A stretch of 21,433 nucleotides of DNA. Source: Planctomycetaceae bacterium (GTDB taxonomy: Bacteria > Planctomycetota > Planctomycetia > Planctomycetales > Planctomycetaceae). Positions 14,416-21,433 of the stretch are shown one piece after another (the first letter of the stretch is position 1; each line of letters opens with the position of its first letter). A program made the translations under genes and the position numbers. The DNA is taken from the NCBI GenBank assembly GCA_003445035.1, contig DLVV01000065.1, positions 1-21,433 of the forward strand, in the 5' to 3' direction. A model generated the notes under the pieces. The model was not told where the DNA came from. It did no database searches and was given only the letters and a program-made list of their open reading frames with translations.

Positions 14416-16764
14416 ATGGGTTCGTGGTTTCTCAACGCGACCTTCCTGGGATGGGGCGCCGCTGCCATGGTCTCGGCGCCGGTGTTGATCCACCTGATCA
14501 ACCGTTACCGGTTCCAGCGGATCGAGTTCGCTGCGATGGAATTCCTGCTCGCCAGCCAGCAACGCAACCGGCGACGGGTGCTGGTCGAACAACTGCTGTT
14601 GTTGCTGCTGCGGATCCTGCTGGTGATGGGCCTGATTGCGTTGATCGCCCGCATGGTGCTGGACCCCTCGACGCTGGCCCTGCTGCAGGGAGCTGATGTG
14701 CACCATGTCGTGCTGTTGGACGACACCGCGTCGATGCAGGATGAGTGGAACGAGACCAACGGATTCGACGAGGGGAAGGCGGTCATCGACGGGTTGGTGG
14801 CGGCCAGCCTGGCCGAAGGCGGGGCCCAGCGGCTGACGGTGCTGAGGCTGTCCCGTGTCACGCAGCCGGACTATCTCGAACAACGCATCGACCGGGCCTT
14901 CCAGGGCGAACTGACGGCTCGACTGGAGTCCCTGCCGTGCTCGTTCGGCACTGTGGACCTCTCCGATGGTCTCGACGCTGCCGCCCAATTGCTCGCCAAG
15001 CAACCCACCGGCGTCAAACACCTGCACGTCGTCTCGGACTTCCGCCAGCACGACTGGCAGGACAGCACGCGGCTGGTCGAGCAGATCGAACAGTTGGACG
15101 CAGACGGCGTGACGGTCAATTTGGTTCGGACGGTTCCCGATCGCCACGCCAACCTCGCGGTGACCGAACTCGAGGGTGAGTTGCAGGTGGCCAGTGCGGG
15201 CGTGCCGGTGAAGCTGACCACGACGGTGGCCAACCACGGAGAAGCTCTCGTCAGCCGGGTCAACCTGTCCGTCAGCGTCGACGGGGAGAGGCTCCCGCTG
15301 GAGGTGACCGTCGAACGACTCGAGGCAGGAAAGACGGTTGAACAGTCCTTCGAGGTCACCTTTGACAATCCGGGCAAACACCGGGTCGAGGTGACTCTGC
15401 CCGGCGACGCCCTGCGGGCCGACAACACCCGGCACCTGGCCGTCGAAGTGGCTCCGGCCAACCGCGTGCTGGTGGTCGAAGGGAACCCGTCCGCGCAGGA
15501 AGGCATCTTCCCGACACTGGCCCTGGCGGCCAATCCCCAGGCCTCGGGGTACCGGACCGTCGTGGCCACCCCCGATTATCTCTATCGCCAGAACATCGAC
15601 GGCTTCCAGAGCATCCTGATGCTCAACGTCGCCGAGTTGACTCCCGATGCGGTCGAGTCGCTGGAGGCGTTTGTCCGTGACGGAGGAGGGCTGGTCTGGT
15701 ACGCCGGCGACTCGATCAATCCCGCCTCGTACAACACCTTGCTGTATGCCGAGGGGAAAGGCCTGTTCCCGGTCCCATTGGGCGATGCGCCCCGCGAGCT
15801 GGTTCGGGACGAAGTGGCCGCACCGGGGCCGGATCTGAAGCTGACCGAGCACCCGATGCTGGCCGGATTGCAGGGACAGGACAATCCCGAGATCGAGGCC
15901 ACCCGGGTGTTCCGCTATTTCCCCGTATCCGATGACTGGCAGAAGGATGATCGCCAGCGCAACGACACCGTCCGGACGATTGCGAGGTTGCGGACACGCG
16001 ACCCACTGCTGCTCGAACACCGGTTCGGACGAGGACGGGTGATCACCTGCCTGACCAGTTGCGGAACCGGCTGGACCAACTTCCCGCAATACCGCAGTTT
16101 CGTGCCGTTCCACTTCGAACTCCAGAAGTACATCTCGCGGGCCGATCGTGTGCTGCCCCGCCGCGAGTCGGGGGCCCCGATTCACCTGGAACTCGACCCC
16201 GCCCGCTTCGGTCCGGCCATCCGGATTGAGCCTCCGAAGAACTCCGGGCAGGTGACCGCCGAATTGCAGGTGCAGCCGGAGGCCGTGCGGACGACGCCGG
16301 CCGGTGGAAAGCCGCGCCCGAAGAACGGAAACCCGGGTGACTCGGCGGACGACGAAAAATCCGAAACCCGAACCGGGCCGGCGTCCCCTGGACAGAGTGA
16401 TGCGACTCCGACCCTACGTCGGGTGATCGATTATGACCGGACCGATTTCCCCGGGGTGTATCGCGTGCGGTTGATTGATGCCGGCGAGGTGACCGTTGAG
16501 CGGTGGTACGCCTACAACACCGGTCGTGATGAGGGCCGGATGGCGCTGATCGCGACCGGGGGCATCCACAAGGCCCTGGGACCGGAATTGACCGACGAGG
16601 TGAGGATCCAGGAGGCGGGAGCGACCGAGTGGTTGTCCGGCGAGGAGTCGGACCGGGACGTCCGTGAATGGATTCTCGGATTGCTGGTGCTGGTGATGCT
16701 GGCCGAGCAGATGATGGCCTACCGGCTGAGCTACCATACCTCGGCCGCCGGAGGTGCGGCATGA
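14416..16764 (+). CDS. BatA-like VWA membrane protein (right copy)
   Basis: This is a 782-residue protein. The BatA-type N-terminus comprises a membrane segment at about 11-29, the signature LIHLINRYRFQRIEFAAMEF (24-43), and a second membrane segment at about 58-78. The VWA domain follows, with the metal site reading DDTAS (D102, T104, S106) instead of DxSxS, and SDF where TDG is usual (about 207-209). Residues of about 230-330 are CARDB/Ig-like. An amidotransferase-like region carries FVRDGGGLVWYAGDSINPASY. After a low-complexity linker rich in Lys, Asp, Pro and Gly (about 630-670) comes another beta domain, then a C-terminal membrane helix (WILGLLVLVMLAEQMMAY). It has three cysteines, none placed as an amidotransferase nucleophile. 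It is paralogous to the 736-aa protein on the other strand. The stop overlaps the next start as ATGA. It is probably the main membrane partner of the neighbouring MoxR and DUF58. Confidence 0.92.
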   Translation: MGSWFLNATFLGWGAAAMVSAPVLIHLINRYRFQRIEFAAMEFLLASQQRNRRRVLVEQLLLLLLRILLVMGLIALIARMVLDPSTLALLQGADVHHVVLLDDTASMQDEWNETNGFDEGKAVIDGLVAASLAEGGAQRLTVLRLSRVTQPDYLEQRIDRAFQGELTARLESLPCSFGTVDLSDGLDAAAQLLAKQPTGVKHLHVVSDFRQHDWQDSTRLVEQIEQLDADGVTVNLVRTVPDRHANLAVTELEGELQVASAGVPVKLTTTVANHGEALVSRVNLSVSVDGERLPLEVTVERLEAGKTVEQSFEVTFDNPGKHRVEVTLPGDALRADNTRHLAVEVAPANRVLVVEGNPSAQEGIFPTLALAANPQASGYRTVVATPDYLYRQNIDGFQSILMLNVAELTPDAVESLEAFVRDGGGLVWYAGDSINPASYNTLLYAEGKGLFPVPLGDAPRELVRDEVAAPGPDLKLTEHPMLAGLQGQDNPEIEATRVFRYFPVSDDWQKDDRQRNDTVRTIARLRTRDPLLLEHRFGRGRVITCLTSCGTGWTNFPQYRSFVPFHFELQKYISRADRVLPRRESGAPIHLELDPARFGPAIRIEPPKNSGQVTAELQVQPEAVRTTPAGGKPRPKNGNPGDSADDEKSETRTGPASPGQSDATPTLRRVIDYDRTDFPGVYRVRLIDAGEVTVERWYAYNTGRDEGRMALIATGGIHKALGPELTDEVRIQEAGATEWLSGEESDRDVREWILGLLVLVMLAEQMMAYRLSYHTSAAGGAA
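16750..16755 (+). promoter_or_regulatory. Strong Shine-Dalgarno deciding the start at 16761
   Basis: GGAGGT ends 5 nt before the ATG at 16761, inside the last codons of the 782-aa gene. Together with the ATGA overlap it fixes the start of the 829-aa VWA gene; an upstream in-frame ATG at 16668 would produce an unlikely out-of-family extension. Confidence 0.65.
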
Positions 16765-19250
16765 TCGCCACCGTGCTGGCCGCCGAACAGACAATCCGCG
16801 AGATCGAGTGGGGGCTTCCCGAGTCGGGACTCGGCTGGCTGGCGATGGTGCTGGGCACCGTGCTGCTGCTGGTCTTCGTTGTCGCCTGTTATCTCCGCGA
16901 CACCCGTGACATGTCCCGCCTGTGGACCGGCTGGCTGCTGCTGCTCCGGCTGGCGGTCATCGTGGGGCTGCTGCTGGTGTTCCTGAATCCCCGTGAACGG
17001 GAGAGCGAGAAGACGTTTCGCCCGTCCCGGGTGATCCTGCTGGTCGACACCTCGTTGTCGATGAGTTTTCCGGAGAACAAGCCGGGTGGCCGGGAGGTGG
17101 CCGGCGGCGAGGGGGAACGGACCCGGGCACTGGCATTGCGTGAACTGCTTTCCGAGACACCGCTGGTCAAGACACTGACCCGGGACCACCAGGTCCGGAT
17201 CTACACTTTCGACGCCGGCCTGGAAGACGAGCCGGTCTTCGAATTCGCCAGTCGCGATCCACGCGGACGCCCGGCCGAAGAACCGTCACCAGCCGGCGAT
17301 GGGCTTGGCGATCTCGAACTGCCCACCGCTGATGCCTGGGACCGTGCGATTCGTCCATGGTCGGTGGCCGAAGAAGGCCAGGCGAAAGCCGCCGCCGGAG
17401 GACTGGAAACCCGTGTGGGCGAAGCGGTGCTGACCGTGCTGCAGCGGGAGGGTGGAGACGGCCTGGCCGGAGTGGTGGTCATGACCGACGGAGCCTCCAA
17501 CGCGGGAACCGATCCCGGCCCGGCACGGCAGCTGGCGGTTCGTCGCAAGATCCGGCTGTTTGCCGTCGGAGTCGGCAGCCTGGAACTGCCGGACAATATC
17601 CAACTGGTCAATGTGCAGGCTCCGACCGATGTCCATGTCGGTGATGCCTACGGCTTCAGCGTGTTCGTCAAGGGCCAGGGGGCCGGGGTGCTGGGCAAGG
17701 ACGTTCAGATCGAATTGCTCCGAAAGCCCGAGTCGGGTGAGGGCGATCCCAATGAGAAGGTCGACACGCAGACGGTACGGCTTCCTCCGGACGCGGGACC
17801 GGTGGAGGTGAAATTCGAACTGAATCCGGATACAGCCGGACGGTTCGAGTTCCTGGTGCGGGCGGTGTCGCCGACGGGCATCACCGAACTTTCCGACGAT
17901 GACAACCACCGTCGTCGGCTGGTCAATGTCACCGAGCGGAAATTGAAGGTGCTGTTGTTGGCCGGTGGCCCGATGAGAGACTACCGCTTTGTCCGCAACA
18001 TGCTGTTTCGGCACCCGGGCGTCGAGATCGACGTGCTGCTGCAGACGGCTGATCCGGGTGATGCGATCAGCCAGGACGCCGACCGCGTGCTGCAGGAATT
18101 CCCCGCGGCACGTGAGGAGTTGTTTGTCTACGACGTGATCGTGGGGTTCGACCCCGACTGGCAGGCGATTCCCGACACGCGTCGCGAGATGCTGGCCGAG
18201 TGGATCGAGAAGCAGGCGGGGGGATTGCTGGCGGTGGCCGGAGACGTGTTCACTCCCGAATTGGCGGATGCGGCGGTCCCGCTGGATGACATTCGCACGC
18301 TCTACCCGGTCATCCTCGAACCACTCCCTCTCGAAACCAATCTCACCCGCAATGCCGATCAGGCCTGGCCAGTCGAATTTTCCGACGACGGGCTCGACGC
18401 CGCCTTCCTGCACCTTTCCGACGACACCGCCGACCCGATGGAGGCCTGGGCCGAATTCAGCGGGGTCTTTCGCTGCTTCCCCACGACAGGCCCCAAGGAC
18501 GGGGCACTGGTGTTTGCCCGCTTCTCGGATCCCAGCAGCGATCGTCCCGTGCTGATGGCCTCGCAATTCTATGGCAGTGGCCGGGTGCTCTACCTGGGGT
18601 CTCCCGAGTTGTGGCGACTGAGAGCACTTGACGAGGAACTGTTCGATCGGTTCTGGATCAAGGCCATCCGGGAACTGGGGCAGGCACGGCTCAAGCGAGG
18701 CACCAACCGCGGGACGCTGTTGTTGGACCGCACCGAGTACCTGCTCGGACAGACCATCACGTTGCGGGCTCACCTGCTTGACCCGCAATTCCAGGATCTC
18801 GCCGAGGAAACCGTGCCGATCGAGTTGTTCGGGCCGGATGGTCGACAACTGGGACTCAGTCAATTGCGGCGGCAGCCCAACCGTCCCGGGCAGTACGTCG
18901 GCAGCTTCCGGGCCAGCCAGCCGGGCACGTTCCGGCTGGCGGTGCCGATTCCTCCCGAGGAAGACGAGCGGTTGAGTGGTCGGATTGATGTCGTATTGCC
19001 CGATCTCGAGTCGATCGATCCTCGACAGAATCGTCCACTGTTGTCCGGTATGGTCCGAGGGACCGGCGGCGAGTATCTCGAGTTGTCCAGGGCCGAGACA
19101 TTGCCGGCGAGTCTGCCGAACCTGGGTACCGAGTTGTTGGTCGACAAGGGGAGGCCGTCACCGCTGTGGGACCGGGTCTGGGTGCTGTACCTGCTGGTGG
19201 GCCTGCTGTGTGTCGAGTGGACCACGCGGAAGCTGTTGAAACTGGCCTGA
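16761..19250 (+). CDS. Membrane VWA protein with degenerate glutamine-amidotransferase-like domain (right copy)
   Basis: This is an 829-residue protein. Membrane segments lie near 25-44 and 56-75. The VWA domain has the canonical metal site DTSLS (D96, S98, S100) and TDG at 242-244. An Ig-like section follows at about 260-390. The Rossmann, amidotransferase/ThuA-like region starts with KVLLLAGGPMRDYRFV and carries WIEKQAGGLLAVAGDVFTPE. A second beta-sandwich precedes a terminal membrane helix ending EWTTRKLLKLA. The cysteines sit in the membrane helices or in VFRCFPTTGP, not at a nucleophile elbow, so classical amidotransferase chemistry is unlikely. It matches the 844-aa protein of the minus strand in domain order and C-terminal motif. 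The start is set by the ATGA overlap and GGAGGT. A 63-nt gap precedes the DUF4175-like gene, with no clear hairpin, so the transcript probably continues. Confidence 0.92.
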   Translation: MIATVLAAEQTIREIEWGLPESGLGWLAMVLGTVLLLVFVVACYLRDTRDMSRLWTGWLLLLRLAVIVGLLLVFLNPRERESEKTFRPSRVILLVDTSLSMSFPENKPGGREVAGGEGERTRALALRELLSETPLVKTLTRDHQVRIYTFDAGLEDEPVFEFASRDPRGRPAEEPSPAGDGLGDLELPTADAWDRAIRPWSVAEEGQAKAAAGGLETRVGEAVLTVLQREGGDGLAGVVVMTDGASNAGTDPGPARQLAVRRKIRLFAVGVGSLELPDNIQLVNVQAPTDVHVGDAYGFSVFVKGQGAGVLGKDVQIELLRKPESGEGDPNEKVDTQTVRLPPDAGPVEVKFELNPDTAGRFEFLVRAVSPTGITELSDDDNHRRRLVNVTERKLKVLLLAGGPMRDYRFVRNMLFRHPGVEIDVLLQTADPGDAISQDADRVLQEFPAAREELFVYDVIVGFDPDWQAIPDTRREMLAEWIEKQAGGLLAVAGDVFTPELADAAVPLDDIRTLYPVILEPLPLETNLTRNADQAWPVEFSDDGLDAAFLHLSDDTADPMEAWAEFSGVFRCFPTTGPKDGALVFARFSDPSSDRPVLMASQFYGSGRVLYLGSPELWRLRALDEELFDRFWIKAIRELGQARLKRGTNRGTLLLDRTEYLLGQTITLRAHLLDPQFQDLAEETVPIELFGPDGRQLGLSQLRRQPNRPGQYVGSFRASQPGTFRLAVPIPPEEDERLSGRIDVVLPDLESIDPRQNRPLLSGMVRGTGGEYLELSRAETLPASLPNLGTELLVDKGRPSPLWDRVWVLYLLVGLLCVEWTTRKLLKLA

Positions 19251-19313
19251 GACGTTGGGACGGGGTGCGGTTAGAATGACGAGTCGAGATCAGCCGAGAG
19301 TGGGACCGAATCG

Positions 19314-21433
19314 ATGAACAGCACGACCGTGCCGTTTGCCGGAGGACCGTCGGGGGCCAGGGTCCCCACGGCCGTTGCCGATGTGCTGGGGGGGCTGAAA
19401 CGACGGATCCGCTTGTACGTTGCGGTCGAGGGGGCCGCGCTGGTGCTGGTGTTGCTGGCGACGATGTTCTGGATCAGCCTGGGGCTGGACTGGGCCTGGT
19501 TCCGCGTCAGCCGGCTCGAGTTGCCCGTCTGGTTCCGGGTGGTCTTTGATGTGCTGGTGGTCAGCGGGGCGGTCGTCGCGGCCGTCGGCTGGATTGGGCT
19601 GCGGTGGGCACGCCGGTTCCGGGCCCGGGGACTGGCCCTGGTGTTGGAACGCCGTTTCCCCGAACTCGACGACCGGATGATCACCGCGATCGAAATGGGT
19701 GACCTGGATGACGACGAACTGACTCCGCTGAGTCGGGCGATGCTCGATCAGATGCTCCGAGAAGTGGTCGAGGCCAGTCGGCAAATCGAGGTCGGCGACG
19801 TGTTCCAGAAACGGCCGTTGCGCCGCGCCGTGTTGATGGCCGTGGGTCTGCTGGTGTCGATCGGTGGCCTCGCCGTTGCCGAATCGGGCGCGATCTCTCG
19901 CTGGGCCGACGGGTTCCTGGGACTCGAGGAAACCTACTGGCCCCGCGACTACCAACTGGTGGTGTCGGTCGTTCGTGGACCGTCTCGGACCGATGTGCCC
20001 ATCGATTCCCAGTCGCCGTATCGACATCCTCGCGGTGATGATCTGGTGCTGGCGATCGAGGTGCGGCCTGACCCGTCACGACCGGATGTCGCTCCGCTGA
20101 CCGACGTGGAAGTGACCTACCGCCAGGCCGGAGGATCGGGGCGAGGGGTTTGTTCGCAACGCGGTCCTCACCAGTTTCGATTCACACGCGGCGGGTTGCT
20201 CGAGGATCTGACCTTCTGGGTCAGTGGGGGCGACTATATCAACCGTCATCCGTATCGCGTCCGCGTTGTCGATCCGCCAACCGTTGAGCAGATCGTGCTC
20301 GATTGCCGGTACCCCGAATACACCGGGATCGCCCCGGCCCGGCAGAAGGTCCAGGGTGTCCAGGTCGATCTGCCACTCGAAACCGACGTCAGTCTGCAAG
20401 CGCGAACCAACAAGCCGTTTGTGGGAGTGCGTGTCGAATTCGATAACTACCGGCTGGTGCTCGAAAACGATAACAACGCCCCGAAGGCGTGGTTCGAACA
20501 GCAGACCGAGGATGGGCAGGCGGTTCGGCGTCGGGCCATCGATCCGAAACTGCTGCTGAGAATCTCGAAGGAGGGGGTACTCGAGTGGCCCAGCAGATTG
20601 TTGAAACTGCCGCTGTTGGTCGGCACCGGGTCGGCCAAGGGGCTGGACCGGATCTTTGACGCTGACTCCGGCACGGAGATGTTGTCCGAACCGATTCCGA
20701 TGCCCGCGGACGTTCAGATGAGGATCTCGGTGCTCGATACGGACGATATCCTCGCCCGAGATCCTTCACGGTTGACGATCAACGGCATCGTCGATCAGCC
20801 GCCGGAGATCGAAACCACGTTGAGGGGGATCGGGACCGAAGTGACCCGGATCGCCCGGATCCCGATCTCCGGAGTGGTCCGCGACGATTACGGCGTCGAT
20901 GAGGTGCACTTCGAATACCAGGTCGTCGACGGCAACACGCGGCCCGATCAACTTGGCGGCGAGTGGCTCAAACGGTCGCTGCTGAGACCCCCTTCGGGAC
21001 GGCCTCGCGAATTTCCTCTGACCACGGCCCGCGAGGACATTCCACGCGACGACGCATTGAAGACCCCTCGGCACGAACAGGCCGTCTGGTTCGATCTCCG
21101 ACAGTTGACGCCCGAGCCGACGGTCGGACAGAAACTGGTGATTACGCTCGTGGCCACCGATGCCGACGACAAGAACGGGCCTCACGCGATTCGGTCCAGC
21201 CCGATTCACGTCTTTTCCATCGTCAGCAACGAGGACTTGCAGTTCGGTCTGATCCAAAAGGAACTCAGGCTGCGGCAGCGGTTTGAGCAGGTCATCGACG
21301 ATATTGAGCGGACGAGAAAGAATCTCCAGGGGTACCGGCGGCAGGTCGACGACGCGAACAAGTCGACAGACGGAAACGGTGGCGAGGACGGTGGGGAACA
21401 GGTCAATCCGGCCGAACGATCGATCAATGAGGT
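19314..21433 (+). CDS. DUF4175-like membrane protein (right copy, partial at window end)
   Basis: The frame is open from the ATG at 19314 to the window edge, 706 complete codons, so the 3' end is missing. Membrane segments lie at about 37-56, 75-96 and 171-189. Between the last two is LVLERRFPELDDRMITAIEM (109-128). It lines up with ALVERDHPELEERL in the 1217-aa minus-strand protein, where it also sits between the second and third hydrophobic segments. This is the main evidence that the two are paralogues. Residues of about 200-630 look like consecutive Ig-like domains (VLDCRYPEYTGIAPARQKVQ; ISGVVRDDYGVDEVHFEYQV). From about 640 a helical, probably coiled-coil region begins (FGLIQKELRLRQRFEQVIDD) and leaves the window. 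The ATG has only a loosely placed GGGA about 10 nt upstream. Its position mirrors that of the left copy: third in the BatA-VWA, VWA/GATase, DUF4175 series. Function is unknown; envelope scaffold is inference. Confidence 0.88.
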   Translation, partial: MNSTTVPFAGGPSGARVPTAVADVLGGLKRRIRLYVAVEGAALVLVLLATMFWISLGLDWAWFRVSRLELPVWFRVVFDVLVVSGAVVAAVGWIGLRWARRFRARGLALVLERRFPELDDRMITAIEMGDLDDDELTPLSRAMLDQMLREVVEASRQIEVGDVFQKRPLRRAVLMAVGLLVSIGGLAVAESGAISRWADGFLGLEETYWPRDYQLVVSVVRGPSRTDVPIDSQSPYRHPRGDDLVLAIEVRPDPSRPDVAPLTDVEVTYRQAGGSGRGVCSQRGPHQFRFTRGGLLEDLTFWVSGGDYINRHPYRVRVVDPPTVEQIVLDCRYPEYTGIAPARQKVQGVQVDLPLETDVSLQARTNKPFVGVRVEFDNYRLVLENDNNAPKAWFEQQTEDGQAVRRRAIDPKLLLRISKEGVLEWPSRLLKLPLLVGTGSAKGLDRIFDADSGTEMLSEPIPMPADVQMRISVLDTDDILARDPSRLTINGIVDQPPEIETTLRGIGTEVTRIARIPISGVVRDDYGVDEVHFEYQVVDGNTRPDQLGGEWLKRSLLRPPSGRPREFPLTTAREDIPRDDALKTPRHEQAVWFDLRQLTPEPTVGQKLVITLVATDADDKNGPHAIRSSPIHVFSIVSNEDLQFGLIQKELRLRQRFEQVIDDIERTRKNLQGYRRQVDDANKSTDGNGGEDGGEQVNPAERSINE

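Noticed and set aside
13252..16185. 977-codon open frame on the minus strand
   Set aside because: It is antisense to the end of MoxR, DUF58 and most of the BatA-like gene. Its composition is rich in Gln/His/Arg/Val and shows no family motif, so it is a high-GC shadow.
16668..16760. Upstream in-frame start for the 829-aa VWA gene
   Set aside because: It would overlap the preceding gene by nearly 100 nt without a good Shine-Dalgarno, while the ATG at 16761 has GGAGGT and an ATGA overlap.
17286..18863. 525-codon open frame on the minus strand
   Set aside because: It is antisense to the 829-aa VWA gene and has the same shadow composition.
1..21433. Defence system, prophage, insertion sequence or CRISPR array
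   Set aside because: No transposase, integrase, nuclease, reverse transcriptase, terminal inverted repeats or spaced repeat array was seen. The AAA+ ATPase has MoxR rather than defence-type motifs.

Overview
The window looks like chromosomal DNA from a high-GC planctomycete (Planctomycetota). This rests on gene content: a MoxR/DUF58/von Willebrand A (VWA) operon with DUF4175-like giants, a secreted squalene-cyclase-like repeat protein, a sugar-isomerase-like TIM barrel and a sulfatase relative. It is also supported by GTG starts and dense stop/start overlaps. No phylogenetic marker gene is present, so the phylum call is inference. I see no tRNA, rRNA, CRISPR array, insertion sequence or integrase.

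Layout. The left half (1-10088) is one minus-strand run, read right to left. It holds a BatA-like VWA membrane protein (736 aa), a VWA protein with a degenerate amidotransferase-like domain (844 aa), a DUF4175-like membrane/coiled-coil protein (1217 aa), a secreted prenyltransferase/squalene-cyclase-repeat protein (361 aa) and the start of a hypothetical protein that runs off the left edge. The centre (10282-12161) is a plus-strand pair: a sugar phosphate isomerase/epimerase-like TIM barrel coupled to a sulfatase-fold protein that lacks the catalytic motifs. The right half (12390-21433) is a plus-strand operon: MoxR AAA+ ATPase, DUF58, BatA-like VWA protein (782 aa), VWA/amidotransferase-like protein (829 aa) and a second DUF4175-like protein cut by the right edge.

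How the parts fit. The order BatA-VWA, then VWA/GATase-like, then DUF4175-like occurs twice, on opposite strands, pointing away from the centre. Residue patterns shared within each pair support paralogy. Only the right copy has an adjacent MoxR ATPase and DUF58; only the left copy has the squalene-cyclase-like protein. MoxR ATPases generally work with VWA partners as chaperone-like remodelling machines. The simplest reading is one or two envelope-spanning complexes energised by a single MoxR. The substrate cannot be read from the sequence. Many junctions are GTGA or ATGA overlaps, implying translational coupling and matched expression.

Caveats. Domain names come from motif recognition without searches. 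Membrane segments are judged by eye. Promoter and hairpin calls are weak and are marked as such.
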